Shown here: piece after piece, positions 33,702 through 43,012 of the stretch | How the letters are laid out: each line of letters starts with the position of its first letter | How positions within the stretch are numbered: position 1 is the first letter of the stretch | NCBI RefSeq assembly: GCF_026625865.1 | Contig: NZ_CP113067.1 | Coordinates: 3,162,001 to 3,226,000 of the forward strand | Direction of reading: 5' to 3' | Source of the DNA: Microbacterium sp. SL75 | Lineage (GTDB): Bacteria; Actinomycetota; Actinomycetes; Actinomycetales; Microbacteriaceae | Length of the DNA: 64,000 bases | The notes under the pieces: model-generated | Seen by the model: the letters and a program-made list of their open reading frames with translations, nothing else | What the model was told of the DNA's origin: nothing | Database searches by the model: none | Position numbers and translations under genes: made by a program

Positions 33702-34460
33702 ATGTCCGGACACTCCAAATGGGCCACGACCAAGCACAAGAAGGCGGTCATCGACTCCCGCCGCGCCAAGTCGTGGGCCAAGCTCATCAAGAACATCGAG
33801 GTCGCCGCGAAGCTCGGTGGAGCCGACCTCCAGGGCAACCCCACCCTCTTCGACGCCGTGCTCAAGGCCAAGAAGACCTCGGTCCCCAAAGACAACATCG
33901 ACCGCGCGATCAAGCGCGGTGCCGGTATCGGCGGCGAAGCCGTCGAGTACACCTCGATCATGTACGAGGGCTACGGACCCAACGGGGTGGCCTTCCTCAT
34001 CGAGTGTCTGACCGACAACAAGAACCGCGCCGCAGCCGAGGTGCGCACAGCCCTCAGCCGTAACGGCGGCACCCTCGCCGACCCGGGCAGCGTCGCCTAC
34101 AACTTCAGCCGCAAGGGCGTCATCGTGGTCCCCTCCGAGGGCACCACCGAAGACGACGTCATGCTCGCGGTCCTCGAGGCCGGAGCCGAAGAGGTCGAGC
34201 CGCACGGCGAGGGCTTCGGCGTCATCACCGAGGCCTCCGACCTCGTGTCGGTGCGCAGCGCTCTGCAGGATGCCGGCATCGAGTACGACTCCGCCGACGT
34301 CGAGTTCGTCCCCTCCCTCAAGGTCGAGGTCGACGCCGACACCGCCCGCAAGGTGTTCCGCCTCATCGACGCTCTGGAAGACAGCGACGACGTGCAGAAC
34401 GTGTACACCAACTTTGACATGACGGCCGAGGTCCAGGCCGAGCTCGAGAACGACGAGTAA
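33702..34460 (+). CDS. yebC: YebC/PmpR-family protein
   Basis: 252 residues: [16 protein letters not shown] start and the acidic, alpha/beta three-domain layout are characteristic. Family members have been described as transcriptional regulators (PmpR) and more recently as factors that help ribosomes through stalls at proline runs. It stands in the conserved pdxT-yebC-ruvC order. TAGACT ends 7 bases before the ATG, so a leaderless transcript is likely. Confidence 0.95.
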   Translation: MSGHSKWATTKHKKAVIDSRRAKSWAKLIKNIEVAAKLGGADLQGNPTLFDAVLKAKKTSVPKDNIDRAIKRGAGIGGEAVEYTSIMYEGYGPNGVAFLIECLTDNKNRAAAEVRTALSRNGGTLADPGSVAYNFSRKGVIVVPSEGTTEDDVMLAVLEAGAEEVEPHGEGFGVITEASDLVSVRSALQDAGIEYDSADVEFVPSLKVEVDADTARKVFRLIDALEDSDDVQNVYTNFDMTAEVQAELENDE

Positions 34461-34508
34461 GGGCGCGCCCTCTCCTCGGCACGGCCCCCGGCGCTTAGCG
34501 TGGGGGCC

Positions 34509-35111
34509 GTGTCTCGTTCCCTCCGCGTCCTCGGCATCGACCCCGGACTGACCCGCTGCGGCCTCGGCGTCGTCGACGTCTCGCCGAACCGCACGGCCTC
34601 CCTCGTGCACGTGGGCGTCGCGCGGTCTGCACCGACGGATCCGATCGAGAAGCGCCTCGCGGCGATCGCCGCCGGCATCCGCGAGGTGCTTGTCCGACAC
34701 CAGCCGCACGTCGTCGCCGTCGAGCGCGTCTTCGCCCAGAACAACCTGCACTCGGTGATGGGCACCGCCCAAGCCAGCGGCATCGCGTTGCTGCTCGCCG
34801 CCGAACACGGGCTCGCCGCCGCGACCCACACGCCCAGCGAGGTCAAGGCCGCGATCACCGGCTACGGCTCCGCCGACAAGCTGCAGGTGCAGACGATGGT
34901 GGCGCGGGTGCTGCGTCTCGACTCCCTTCCGCAGCCCGCGGATGCCGCCGATGCCCTGGCCATCGCCCTGTGCCACGCCTGGCGCGGGGGAGCCGCCGGA
35001 GCGTCGGGCGACGACACTCTGACACCCGCGCAGAAAGCCTGGCGGGATGCCGAGAAGAAGCGCACCCCGCCGACGCGTGTCGCTCGAACACATGTACGAA
35101 CGGGCGCGTAA
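34509..35111 (+). CDS. ruvC: Holliday junction resolvase RuvC
   Basis: 200 residues. The four acidic catalytic residues are visible: Asp in GIDPGLTRCG, Glu in VAVERVF, and the Asp pair in ADAADALAIA. Cuts Holliday junctions symmetrically with RuvAB. The C-terminal 35 residues are basic and probably disordered. GTG start with TTAGCGT 7 bases upstream (leaderless type). First gene of ruvCAB. Confidence 0.96.
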   Translation: MSRSLRVLGIDPGLTRCGLGVVDVSPNRTASLVHVGVARSAPTDPIEKRLAAIAAGIREVLVRHQPHVVAVERVFAQNNLHSVMGTAQASGIALLLAAEHGLAAATHTPSEVKAAITGYGSADKLQVQTMVARVLRLDSLPQPADAADALAIALCHAWRGGAAGASGDDTLTPAQKAWRDAEKKRTPPTRVARTHVRTGA

Positions 35112-35120
35112 GCTGGTCCG

Positions 35121-35741
35121 ATGATCTCCTCGCTGCACGGTACGGCGGCTCACGTCGCCGACGACTCGCTGGTCATCGTGGTGGGAGGTGTCGGCTTCTC
35201 CGTCGCGGTGACCGCCCAGCTGGCACGCACGGTGCACGTCGGCGACGACGTCCACCTGCACACCAACCTCATCGTGCGCGAGGACGCGCTGTCGCTCTAC
35301 GGGTTCGAGGCCCGTGAAGAACTCACCGTCTTCACGCAACTGATCAGCGTCACCGGCGTCGGCCCGAAGTCCGCCCTCGGCGTGCTGTCGTCGCTGACCG
35401 TGCCGCAGATCGCCCAGGCCGTGGCCGACGACGACGACGCACCGTTCCGCCGCGTCTCGGGCATCGGCCCCAAGACCGCGAAGCTCATCGTCGTGCAGCT
35501 GGCCGGCAAGCTGCAGGTCGCGCCGTCCGCGGCTCCCGCCGCCGCCTCGCCGCACGGACAGATTCCCGCGCAGGTCACGCAGGCGCTCGTGGGCCTGGGC
35601 TGGACGGAACGAACCGCGGCCGAGGCCGTGGCATCCGTCGCCGAATCCGCCTCCGAGGCCGACCGCGCCTCGGTCCAGTCGCTCCTCCGCCTCACTCTCG
35701 CGCTGCTGGGTCCCGCCCGGAAGGAGAGCGTGAGTGGCTGA
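35121..35741 (+). CDS. ruvA: Holliday junction branch migration protein RuvA
   Basis: 206 residues: [11 protein letters not shown] oligonucleotide-binding domain (1-65), two helix-hairpin-helix motifs ([12 protein letters not shown] near 77 and [12 protein letters not shown] near 112), an Ala/Pro linker (135-150) and the C-terminal RuvB-binding helices. TAAGCT lies 6 bases before the ATG. Overlaps ruvB by 8 bases. Confidence 0.97.
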   Translation: MISSLHGTAAHVADDSLVIVVGGVGFSVAVTAQLARTVHVGDDVHLHTNLIVREDALSLYGFEAREELTVFTQLISVTGVGPKSALGVLSSLTVPQIAQAVADDDDAPFRRVSGIGPKTAKLIVVQLAGKLQVAPSAAPAAASPHGQIPAQVTQALVGLGWTERTAAEAVASVAESASEADRASVQSLLRLTLALLGPARKESVSG

Positions 35742-36780
35742 CGTCCGCGACGCCGGAACGCCCGACGACGAGGTCGAACTCGCTATCGAAGGCGCCCTGC
35801 GCCCCACCTCGCTCGCCGAGTTCGTCGGTCAGCAGAAGGTGCGCGGCCAGTTGCAGCTGCTGCTCGACGCCGCCCGGATCCAGCAGCGCTCGCCCGATCA
35901 CATCCTGCTCTCGGGTCCTCCGGGGCTCGGCAAGACCACCCTCGCAATGATCGTGGCCCACGAGAGCGGTCGGCCGCTGCGCCTGTCGAGCGGCCCCGCG
36001 ATCCAGCACGCGGGCGACCTCGCCGCCCTGCTGTCGTCGCTCACGCCGGGGGAGGTGCTCTTCATCGACGAGATCCACCGCATGGCGCGCTCGGCGGAAG
36101 AGATGCTCTATCTCGCGATGGAGGACTTCCGCATCGACATCATGGTGGGAAAGGGCGCGGGCGCGACCAGCATCCCCCTCGACCTCGCTCCCTTCACCCT
36201 CGTGGGCGCCACGACACGCGCGGGCCTGCTGCCCAACCCGCTGCGCGACCGCTTCGGCTTCACCGCCCACCTCGAGTACTACGAGCCGGAAGAGCTGGAG
36301 CGGGTCGTCTCACGCTCGGCATCCATGCTCGATGTCGGCCTGCCGGGCACCGCGCGCTCCGAGATCGCCCGCCGTTCGCGAGGAACTCCCCGTATCGCCA
36401 ACCGCCTGCTGCGGCGTGTCCGGGATTACCTGGTCGTGAACGGCCCGTCGACCGGTACCGACGAGGGTCACGCCGACGTGCGCACGGTCGGCGCCGCCCT
36501 CGATCTCTACGATGTGGATGCCATCGGGCTCGACCGTCTCGACCGGGCCGTCCTCGACGCCCTCGTGCGCCGATTCCGCGGGGGACCGGTGGGGCTCAGC
36601 ACCCTGGCCGTGGCCGTGGGAGAAGAGCCGGAGACCATCGAGTCGGTCGTCGAGCCGTACCTCGTGCGCATCGGATTCATGGGGCGGACCCCGCGCGGCC
36701 GTGTGGCAACTCCCGAGGCGTACGACCACCTCGGAGCACCCCATCCCGACGGCATGCTCCGGTTCAGCCAGGGGTCATGA
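35734..36780 (+). CDS. ruvB: Holliday junction helicase RuvB
   Basis: 348 residues, AAA+ motor. Walker [10 protein letters not shown] near 67; Walker B LFIDEIHR near 109; sensor I VGATTRAG near 157; Arg finger in NPLRDRFG; C-terminal winged helix with [13 protein letters not shown]. Begins at GTG 35734 behind GGAAGGAGAG within the end of ruvA. Confidence 0.98.
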   Translation: MADVRDAGTPDDEVELAIEGALRPTSLAEFVGQQKVRGQLQLLLDAARIQQRSPDHILLSGPPGLGKTTLAMIVAHESGRPLRLSSGPAIQHAGDLAALLSSLTPGEVLFIDEIHRMARSAEEMLYLAMEDFRIDIMVGKGAGATSIPLDLAPFTLVGATTRAGLLPNPLRDRFGFTAHLEYYEPEELERVVSRSASMLDVGLPGTARSEIARRSRGTPRIANRLLRRVRDYLVVNGPSTGTDEGHADVRTVGAALDLYDVDAIGLDRLDRAVLDALVRRFRGGPVGLSTLAVAVGEEPETIESVVEPYLVRIGFMGRTPRGRVATPEAYDHLGAPHPDGMLRFSQGS

Positions 36781-36860
36781 CCTATACTCGGCGGGGGATT
36801 CCCCGACCCACGCTAGGCAGTGCCGCACGGCGCGCCTGATCTGAAAGGTGCACCGCCTCC

Positions 36861-37304
36861 ATGGACTCCAGTTTCCTCCTGCTCATCCTGTTCGCCGGAC
36901 TGCTCGTCTTCATGTTCCTGAGCTCCCGCCGGCGCATGAAGAAGCAGAAGGCCGAGCTCGAGCAGAAGGCTCGCGAGACGGTCCCCGGCGCCGAGGTGCT
37001 GCTGCAGGGCGGCCTCTACGGCACCATCGTCGAGTACGACGCCGAAGACCTTGACAAGCCCGCGCACGTCGAGATCGCCCCCGGCGTCGTCATCAAGGTG
37101 CACAGCCAGGCGATCCTGCGCATCGTCGACCCCGCCGCGGGCACGGTGACCGAAGACGAGTACATCGAAGCCGAAGAGACCGAGGCCGAGTACGTCGCCG
37201 GTGTCGCCGACGGCGACATCACCTCGATCAGCGACGACCAGCGCGCCGCCCGCCAGCACGCCGCCGACGCAGAGCGCGACGACAAGGACCGCCCCGCGGT
37301 CTGA
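36861..37304 (+). CDS. yajC: Preprotein translocase subunit YajC
   Basis: 147 residues. One N-terminal membrane helix (4-19, LLLILFAGLLVFMFL) followed by basic SSRRRMKKQK and a soluble domain with LLQGGLYGTIVEYD. The Asp/Glu-rich C-terminus is longer than in Proteobacteria. It joins SecDF at the Sec channel. A TATACT -10 box lies at about 36783. Confidence 0.93.
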   Translation: MDSSFLLLILFAGLLVFMFLSSRRRMKKQKAELEQKARETVPGAEVLLQGGLYGTIVEYDAEDLDKPAHVEIAPGVVIKVHSQAILRIVDPAAGTVTEDEYIEAEETEAEYVAGVADGDITSISDDQRAARQHAADAERDDKDRPAV

Positions 37305-37351
37305 TCGCCCCTCCCGCCGTTTCGTTCACCGCCGCACAGAAAGCCGACTCC

Positions 37352-39061
37352 GTGGCGCCCTCGACTCCTGTCCGTCACGCCTGGCGCGTTTTGACCGGAT
37401 TGCTCGCCATCACCGGCGTGCTCTTCGGCATCAACGCGCTGGGCGTGTACGTCTTCAACGCCAGTTCCTGGACCCCCGAGCTCGCGCTCGACCTCCAGGG
37501 CGGCACGCAGATCATCCTGCAAGCCCAGACCACCGACGGCGCCGCGCCCGACAGCGAACAGCTGGCACAGGCCGTCACGATCATCCGCCAGCGCGTCGAC
37601 GCCTCGGGCGTGGGTGAGGCCGACGTCGCCACCGAGGGTGGCCGCAACATCGTCGTGCAGATCCCCGGCCAGGCCGATGAGGCCACGCGCCAGCGCATCC
37701 AGAGCTCGGCCCAGCTGCAGTTGCGCCCGGTGCTGTTCAGCGGCTCGCCGGCGACCTCGTTCGTGGGTCAGGACGGTGTCTCCACGCCGTACCCGACGCC
37801 CGACCCGAGCCTGCCGTCGACGCCGACCGCCTCGCCGACCAATGCCAGCGACCCGGCCTACATCACCCCGGCTCTGCAGGCGCAGTTCCTCGCGTACGAC
37901 TGCGCGAACCCGCCGAGCAATCCCGCCCAGGCTCCGGCGGATCAGCCGATGATCACGTGCGGCACGAACGACGGGCAGAAGTACATCCTCGGCCCCGTCG
38001 AGCTCGACGGCACCGACATCTCCAACGCCACCAACGGCCAGGAGCAGAACACCGGCCAGTGGGCCGTCAACCTCGTCTTCAACGACCAGGGCACGCAGAA
38101 GTTCGCCGAGATCAGCCAGCGCCTCTACGGAGCCCAGCCGCCGCTGAACCAGTTCGCGTTCGTGCTCGACGGCTCCGTGCTGTCGGCACCGTCCATGAAC
38201 GGCATCATCGTCGACGGTCGCCCCAGCATCACCGGCTCGTTCACGCAGGAGTCGTCGAAGGCCCTCGCCGACCAGCTGAAGTACGGCGCCCTGCCGCTGA
38301 GCTTCCAGGTGGTCAGCTCCGACACCGTGTCGGCGACGCTCGGTTCGCAGCAGTTGCAGGTCGGTTTCATCGCCGGTCTGATCGGACTCGGTCTCGTCGC
38401 GATCTACTCGCTCATCGTCTACCGCGCGCTCGGCACGGTCATCATCGCCTCGCTCGGCGTGATGGCGGTGCTGACGTATCTCGCGCTGTGCGTCCTGGCG
38501 TGGCGAGCGGGCTTCCGCCTCTCGCTCGCGGGTGTCGCCGGTCTGATCGTGACGATCGGCTTCACCGCCGACTCGTTCATCGTCTACTTCGAGAGAATCA
38601 GAGACGAATTGCGCGACGGCAAGTCGATCACCGCTGCCGTCGAAGACGGCTGGTCGCGCGCCAAGCGCACGATCTACATCTCGAAGTCGATCAACATCCT
38701 CGCGGCCGTCGTGCTGTACATCCTCGCGGATGCCACGGTGAAGGGCTTCGCGTTCACGCTCGGCCTCACGACCGCGATCGACATCTTGATCTTCATCCTG
38801 TTCACGCACCCCGTGATGCAGTTGCTCGCTCGCACCCGGTTCTTCGGCTCGGGTCACCCCCTCTCGGGGATGGACCCCAACGCCCTCGGCGCCGTGTACC
38901 GCGGTCGCGCGCAGTTCCGGGCTCCCGTGGTCGACGCCGGTCGGGTGAAGAAGTCCCGCGGCGAGGCGCAGCGTCGGCAGACGATCGCCGAACGCAAGCA
39001 GGCCGAACTGGCGGCCGCCAGCCGCGGTGATAGCCGCTCCACGAAGGAGGGAGACGACTGA
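37352..39061 (+). CDS. secD: Protein translocase subunit SecD
   Basis: 569 residues. TM1 near 15-35, then the periplasmic-type P1 domain beginning ALDLQGGTQI, interrupted by a Pro/Thr/Ser-rich insert (about 145-175). TM2-TM6 lie in the second half (about 330-490), with the conserved FTADSFIVYFERIRDE motif that carries the proton-relay Asp. C-terminal 60 residues basic. Uses the proton gradient to pull exported proteins. GTG start. Confidence 0.96.
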   Translation: MAPSTPVRHAWRVLTGLLAITGVLFGINALGVYVFNASSWTPELALDLQGGTQIILQAQTTDGAAPDSEQLAQAVTIIRQRVDASGVGEADVATEGGRNIVVQIPGQADEATRQRIQSSAQLQLRPVLFSGSPATSFVGQDGVSTPYPTPDPSLPSTPTASPTNASDPAYITPALQAQFLAYDCANPPSNPAQAPADQPMITCGTNDGQKYILGPVELDGTDISNATNGQEQNTGQWAVNLVFNDQGTQKFAEISQRLYGAQPPLNQFAFVLDGSVLSAPSMNGIIVDGRPSITGSFTQESSKALADQLKYGALPLSFQVVSSDTVSATLGSQQLQVGFIAGLIGLGLVAIYSLIVYRALGTVIIASLGVMAVLTYLALCVLAWRAGFRLSLAGVAGLIVTIGFTADSFIVYFERIRDELRDGKSITAAVEDGWSRAKRTIYISKSINILAAVVLYILADATVKGFAFTLGLTTAIDILIFILFTHPVMQLLARTRFFGSGHPLSGMDPNALGAVYRGRAQFRAPVVDAGRVKKSRGEAQRRQTIAERKQAELAAASRGDSRSTKEGDD

Positions 39062-40047
39062 TGCGCTCCATGTCGCAGCTCGGTAACGACCTCTACTCGG
39101 GGAAGACGTCCTTCCCCTTCGTGCAGCGTCGTCGCCTGTGGTTCATCATCGCCGCGGTCCTCGTGATCGGCGCGGCCCTCGTTCCGCTGTTCCGCCCCGT
39201 GCAGTTCTCGATCGAGTTCACCGGCGGCTCGCAGTTCACGGTGTCCAACCCGTCGACGTTCGACCAGGCCCTGGCCACGCAGGCCGTGACCTCGGTCGTC
39301 CCGGATGCCGCGACGCGCGTCACCACGATCAGCGATCAGTCCGTGCGCGTGCAGACCGACCAGCTGGACAACGACCAGACGCAGGCGGTCTCGGCCGCCC
39401 TCGCGACGGCATACGACGTTCCCGCCTCGGAGATCACGAACTCGTTCATCGGACCCACCTGGGGCAACGACGTCACCCGACAGTCGCTCTGGGGTCTGTC
39501 GATCTTCCTCGCGCTGACCTTCCTGATCCTGGCGCTCTACTTCCGCACGTGGAAGATGTCGGTCGCCGCGATCATCGGTCTCGTCGACGTGCTCGTCATC
39601 ACGATCGGTGTCTACGCCGTCTTCGGCTTCGAGATCTCGCCGGCCGCCGTCATCGGCTTCTTGACCATCCTCTCCTACGCCCTCTACGACACCACCGTCG
39701 TCTTCGACAAGGTGAGAGAGAACACCAGGGACGACGGCGAGATCTCCGGTCGCACGTTCGCGGAGTCGGTCAACCTCGCCGCCAACCAGACGCTGATCCG
39801 ATCGATCAACACCACGGTGGTCGCGATCCTGCCCGTCGGCGCGATCCTCTTCATCGGTGTGCCGCTCGGCGCGCGCACACTCAGCGACATCTCGCTGTCG
39901 ATCTTCGTCGGCACGATCGTCGCCGCGTATTCGACGCTCTTCGTCGCCGTCCCGATGTACGCCCTGCTGCGCGAGAAGGAGAAGCCGATCGCTCAGCGCG
40001 ACGCACGTGTCGTGGCGGCTCGCGAGAAGGCGGGTGTCCCGGCCTGA
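39061..40047 (+). CDS. secF: Protein translocase subunit SecF
   Basis: 328 residues: TM1 at about 22-42, exported domain with IEFTGGSQFTV, then five TM segments from about 140. LYDTTVVFDKVREN carries the conserved Asp and Arg partners of the SecD relay. Start overlaps the secD stop by one base (TGATG), giving coupled synthesis. Confidence 0.97.
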   Translation: MRSMSQLGNDLYSGKTSFPFVQRRRLWFIIAAVLVIGAALVPLFRPVQFSIEFTGGSQFTVSNPSTFDQALATQAVTSVVPDAATRVTTISDQSVRVQTDQLDNDQTQAVSAALATAYDVPASEITNSFIGPTWGNDVTRQSLWGLSIFLALTFLILALYFRTWKMSVAAIIGLVDVLVITIGVYAVFGFEISPAAVIGFLTILSYALYDTTVVFDKVRENTRDDGEISGRTFAESVNLAANQTLIRSINTTVVAILPVGAILFIGVPLGARTLSDISLSIFVGTIVAAYSTLFVAVPMYALLREKEKPIAQRDARVVAAREKAGVPA

Positions 40048-40147
40048 GGCCGGGGCCCCGCCCCCGGGGTCTCACCCGCGGACCCCGCCTTGGACTCCTG
40101 TCTCGAGGCATAGACTTGATCGACTGGCCGTAAGGAAGGGGTGGCAC

Positions 40148-42397
40148 ATGGCTGAGACCACTTCCTCCGCGCCGCCGCCGTCTTCGCTCCGGCGTCTGGT
40201 CCCGCGCATCTTCTCGCGCGCCGCTCGCCGCGACGACGTCGACAAGCTGTTGCGCACGGTGCGTACGCACCACCCCAAGGGTGACCTCGCGATCATCGAG
40301 CGGGCCTATGCCGTCGCCGACAAGGCGCACGACGGGCAGAAGCGCCAGAGTGGCGAGCCGTACATCACGCACCCGCTCGCCGTCGCGCAGATCCTCGCCG
40401 AACTCGGCTTGGGACCGAAGGCCATCGCCGCCGCTCTGCTGCACGACACCGTCGAAGACACGGGATACCCCCTCGACGAGCTCGCCGCCGACTTCGGCGA
40501 CGAGGTCGCGATGCTCGTCGACGGCGTGACCAAGCTCGACAAGGTCAAGTACGGCGACAGCGCGCAGGCAGAGACCGTGCGGAAGATGATCGTGGCGATG
40601 TCGAAAGACATCCGCGTCCTGCTCATCAAGCTCGCCGATCGCCTGCACAACGCCCGGACCTGGGGCTTCGTGCCCCCGCACAAGGCCGCGAAGAAGGCCA
40701 CCGAGACTCTCGAGATCTACGCGCCCCTCGCGCACCGCCTCGGTATCCAGGCGATCAAGAGCGAGCTCGAAGACCTCTCTTTCGCGGTGATGCATCCCAA
40801 GCTCTACGCCGAGATCGACAGCCTGGTCAAGCAGCGTACGCCGCAGCGCGAGCAGTACGTCCAGAACGTCATCGACGCCGTCGACGCCGATCTGCGCGAA
40901 CTGCGCGTCCGCGGCCGCGTGATGGGACGCCCGAAGCAGCTCTACTCCGTGTACCAGAAGATGGTCGTTCGAGGTCGCGAGTTCGACGACATCTACGACC
41001 TCATCGGTATTCGCATCCTCGTCGGCACCGTCCGCGACTGCTACGCGGTGCTCGGCGCCATCCACGCGCGGTGGACGCCCCTGCCCGGGCGATTCAAGGA
41101 CTACATCGCCACGCCGAAATTCAACCTGTACCAGTCGCTGCACACCACGGTGATCGGCCCGGGCGGACGCACGGTCGAGATCCAGATCCGCACGCACGAG
41201 ATGCACCAGCAGGCGGAATTCGGTGTCGCCGCGCACTGGAAGTACAAGGAGCGGATGGCGGGCGGCAAAGCCGACGCCAAGGCCGTCGACGCCGACATGG
41301 CCTGGATCGCGCACATCTCGGACTGGCAGGCCGAGACCGCCGACCCGGGGGAGTTCCTCGACTCGCTGCGCTTCGAAATCGGCGCGAAAGAGGTCTACGT
41401 CTTCACGCCGAAGGGCCGTGTGGTCGGCCTGCCGACCGGCGCGACCCCGGTCGACTTCGCGTACGCCGTGCACACCGAGATCGGCCACCGCACCATGGGG
41501 GCCAAGGTCAACGGACGCCTGGTGCCGCTCGAATCGACGCTGCAGAGCGGTGACGTCGTCGAGGTCTTCACCTCCAAGAACCCCGACGCGGGTCCAAGCC
41601 AGGACTGGCTCGGCTTCGTCAAGAGCACCCGCGCGCGCAACAAGATCCGCGGGTGGTTCACCAAGGAACGTCGCGAAGAAGCCATCGAACAGGGCAAGGA
41701 CTCCATCGCCCGTGCCATGCGCCGGCAGAACCTGCCACTGCAGCGGCTGATGAACCAGGACTCGTTCACCGAGGTCGCTCGCCTCTTCCACTACGAAGAC
41801 GTCTCCGCCCTGTACGCCGCCGTCGGCGAGGGCCACGTCTCGACGCAGTCCGTGATCGAGAAGGTCACGGCGCTCGTCAACGTCGAAGAGACCAACACCG
41901 GGCCCATCGACATCCCCGTCGGTCGCAGCCGTGCCCCGCGCGGTGGCGATTCGGGCGTGCTCGTGCGCGGTGCCCCCGACATCCTCGTCAAGCTCGCCAA
42001 GTGCTGTACGCCGGTGCCGGGAGACGAGATCGTCGGTTTCGTCACGCGGGGGAGCGGCGTCTCGGTTCACCGCGGCGACTGCACCAACGTCAAGGCGCTG
42101 AAGGAAGAGCCCGACCGACTGATCGACGTGGAGTGGGCACCCACCACGAAGAGCGTCTTCCTCGTACAGATCCAGGTCGAGGCCCTCGACCGCTCGGGGC
42201 TCCTGAGCGATGTGACCCGTGTGCTGAGCGAGCATCACGTCAACATCCTGTCGGCCACCGTGTCGACCACGAACGACCGTCTGGCGCTCAGCAAGTTCGT
42301 GTTCGAGATGGGTGACACCGTGCACCTCGACCGCGTGCTCAACGCCGTACGACGCATCGACGCCGTCTACGACGTCTACCGCGTGACCTCCTCCTAG
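40148..42397 (+). CDS. relA: Bifunctional (p)ppGpp synthetase/hydrolase (Rel)
   Basis: 749 residues. Hydrolase HD domain (45-200) with LLHDTVEDT near 98; synthetase domain (240-370) with IYDLIGIRILV and GRFKDYI. The RFKD form is the signature of bifunctional Rel rather than synthetase-only RelA. TGS domain at about 412-475; a conserved Cys region (KLAKCCTPVPGDEIVG) near 620; C-terminal ACT domain (671-744). Sets alarmone levels during amino-acid starvation. GGAAGGGG precedes ATG 40148; -10 TAGACT near 40110. Confidence 0.97.
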   Translation: MAETTSSAPPPSSLRRLVPRIFSRAARRDDVDKLLRTVRTHHPKGDLAIIERAYAVADKAHDGQKRQSGEPYITHPLAVAQILAELGLGPKAIAAALLHDTVEDTGYPLDELAADFGDEVAMLVDGVTKLDKVKYGDSAQAETVRKMIVAMSKDIRVLLIKLADRLHNARTWGFVPPHKAAKKATETLEIYAPLAHRLGIQAIKSELEDLSFAVMHPKLYAEIDSLVKQRTPQREQYVQNVIDAVDADLRELRVRGRVMGRPKQLYSVYQKMVVRGREFDDIYDLIGIRILVGTVRDCYAVLGAIHARWTPLPGRFKDYIATPKFNLYQSLHTTVIGPGGRTVEIQIRTHEMHQQAEFGVAAHWKYKERMAGGKADAKAVDADMAWIAHISDWQAETADPGEFLDSLRFEIGAKEVYVFTPKGRVVGLPTGATPVDFAYAVHTEIGHRTMGAKVNGRLVPLESTLQSGDVVEVFTSKNPDAGPSQDWLGFVKSTRARNKIRGWFTKERREEAIEQGKDSIARAMRRQNLPLQRLMNQDSFTEVARLFHYEDVSALYAAVGEGHVSTQSVIEKVTALVNVEETNTGPIDIPVGRSRAPRGGDSGVLVRGAPDILVKLAKCCTPVPGDEIVGFVTRGSGVSVHRGDCTNVKALKEEPDRLIDVEWAPTTKSVFLVQIQVEALDRSGLLSDVTRVLSEHHVNILSATVSTTNDRLALSKFVFEMGDTVHLDRVLNAVRRIDAVYDVYRVTSS

Positions 42398-42405
42398 CCG
42401 CCGCA

Positions 42406-42948
42406 TCAGCGTTCCGAGTCCGCGGTCGCGAGCAGCGCGATCCCTCTCCGTCCGTAGGGGAAGGTCGGATGCCGATCGAGCCACGCTCGCGCATCGCTTC
42501 TCGCTCGCGGATCGGACGCCGCCCACGCGACCGCCGCAGCGCGCTGATGCTCGTCGTCGGAGCGGGCGAGGTCGGCCAGCGTGCGTCCCGGTGTGCTGAG
42601 GTGTACGCCGGCGAGCGACGTCGTATCTGCCGGTGGCAGGCGCACGTCGTGATACACCGCACGGGTCCCGTCATGGGCCCGTGTCCGCCTCGTCACGACC
42701 CGCTGAAGGTGATGTCGCGTCGGCTCGGTCGGAATCCCTCCGTGCACCCACGCGGCGGTCAGGCGCACTCCCGCCCATCGCTCCCCGAGAAGGGGCAGCA
42801 GGCTACGGGCGCGCATCCACGCCGTCTCGACCGCGTCGGCGGGCATGAACCCCTCGCCGAGGGGCACCAGCAGCCCGTCGAGACACGCAGCGCTCAGTTC
42901 GCTCAACGCGAGACGCTCCCCGGGGAAGAACAGAAAGGGCGACACCAT
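42406..42948 (-). CDS. AbiEi-like antitoxin-domain protein
   Basis: 180 residues. The segment around VHLSTPGRTLADLARS and the preceding basic RHHLQRVVTRRTRA strand resemble the C-terminal domain of AbiEi-type regulators. The usual N-terminal winged helix is short or absent. No AbiEii toxin gene lies beside it, so an orphan regulator is more likely than a working toxin-antitoxin pair. Convergent with rel, 8 bases apart. Confidence 0.55.
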   Translation of the reverse strand: MVSPFLFFPGERLALSELSAACLDGLLVPLGEGFMPADAVETAWMRARSLLPLLGERWAGVRLTAAWVHGGIPTEPTRHHLQRVVTRRTRAHDGTRAVYHDVRLPPADTTSLAGVHLSTPGRTLADLARSDDEHQRAAAVAWAASDPRARSDARAWLDRHPTFPYGRRGIALLATADSER

Positions 42949-43012
42949 CCCGTCAGTGTGACGGGGCGGTGTCGCCCGTGACGGTCGGAACCGTCGACCT
43001 GTGGAGAACCGA

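Noticed and set aside
39881..42526. An 881-codon minus-strand open frame across rel
   Set aside because: Antisense of an unambiguous rel gene, low-complexity translation, no start signal.
42406..42948. A complete AbiE toxin-antitoxin system
   Set aside because: Only an AbiEi-like domain is present; no nucleotidyltransferase toxin gene adjoins it.
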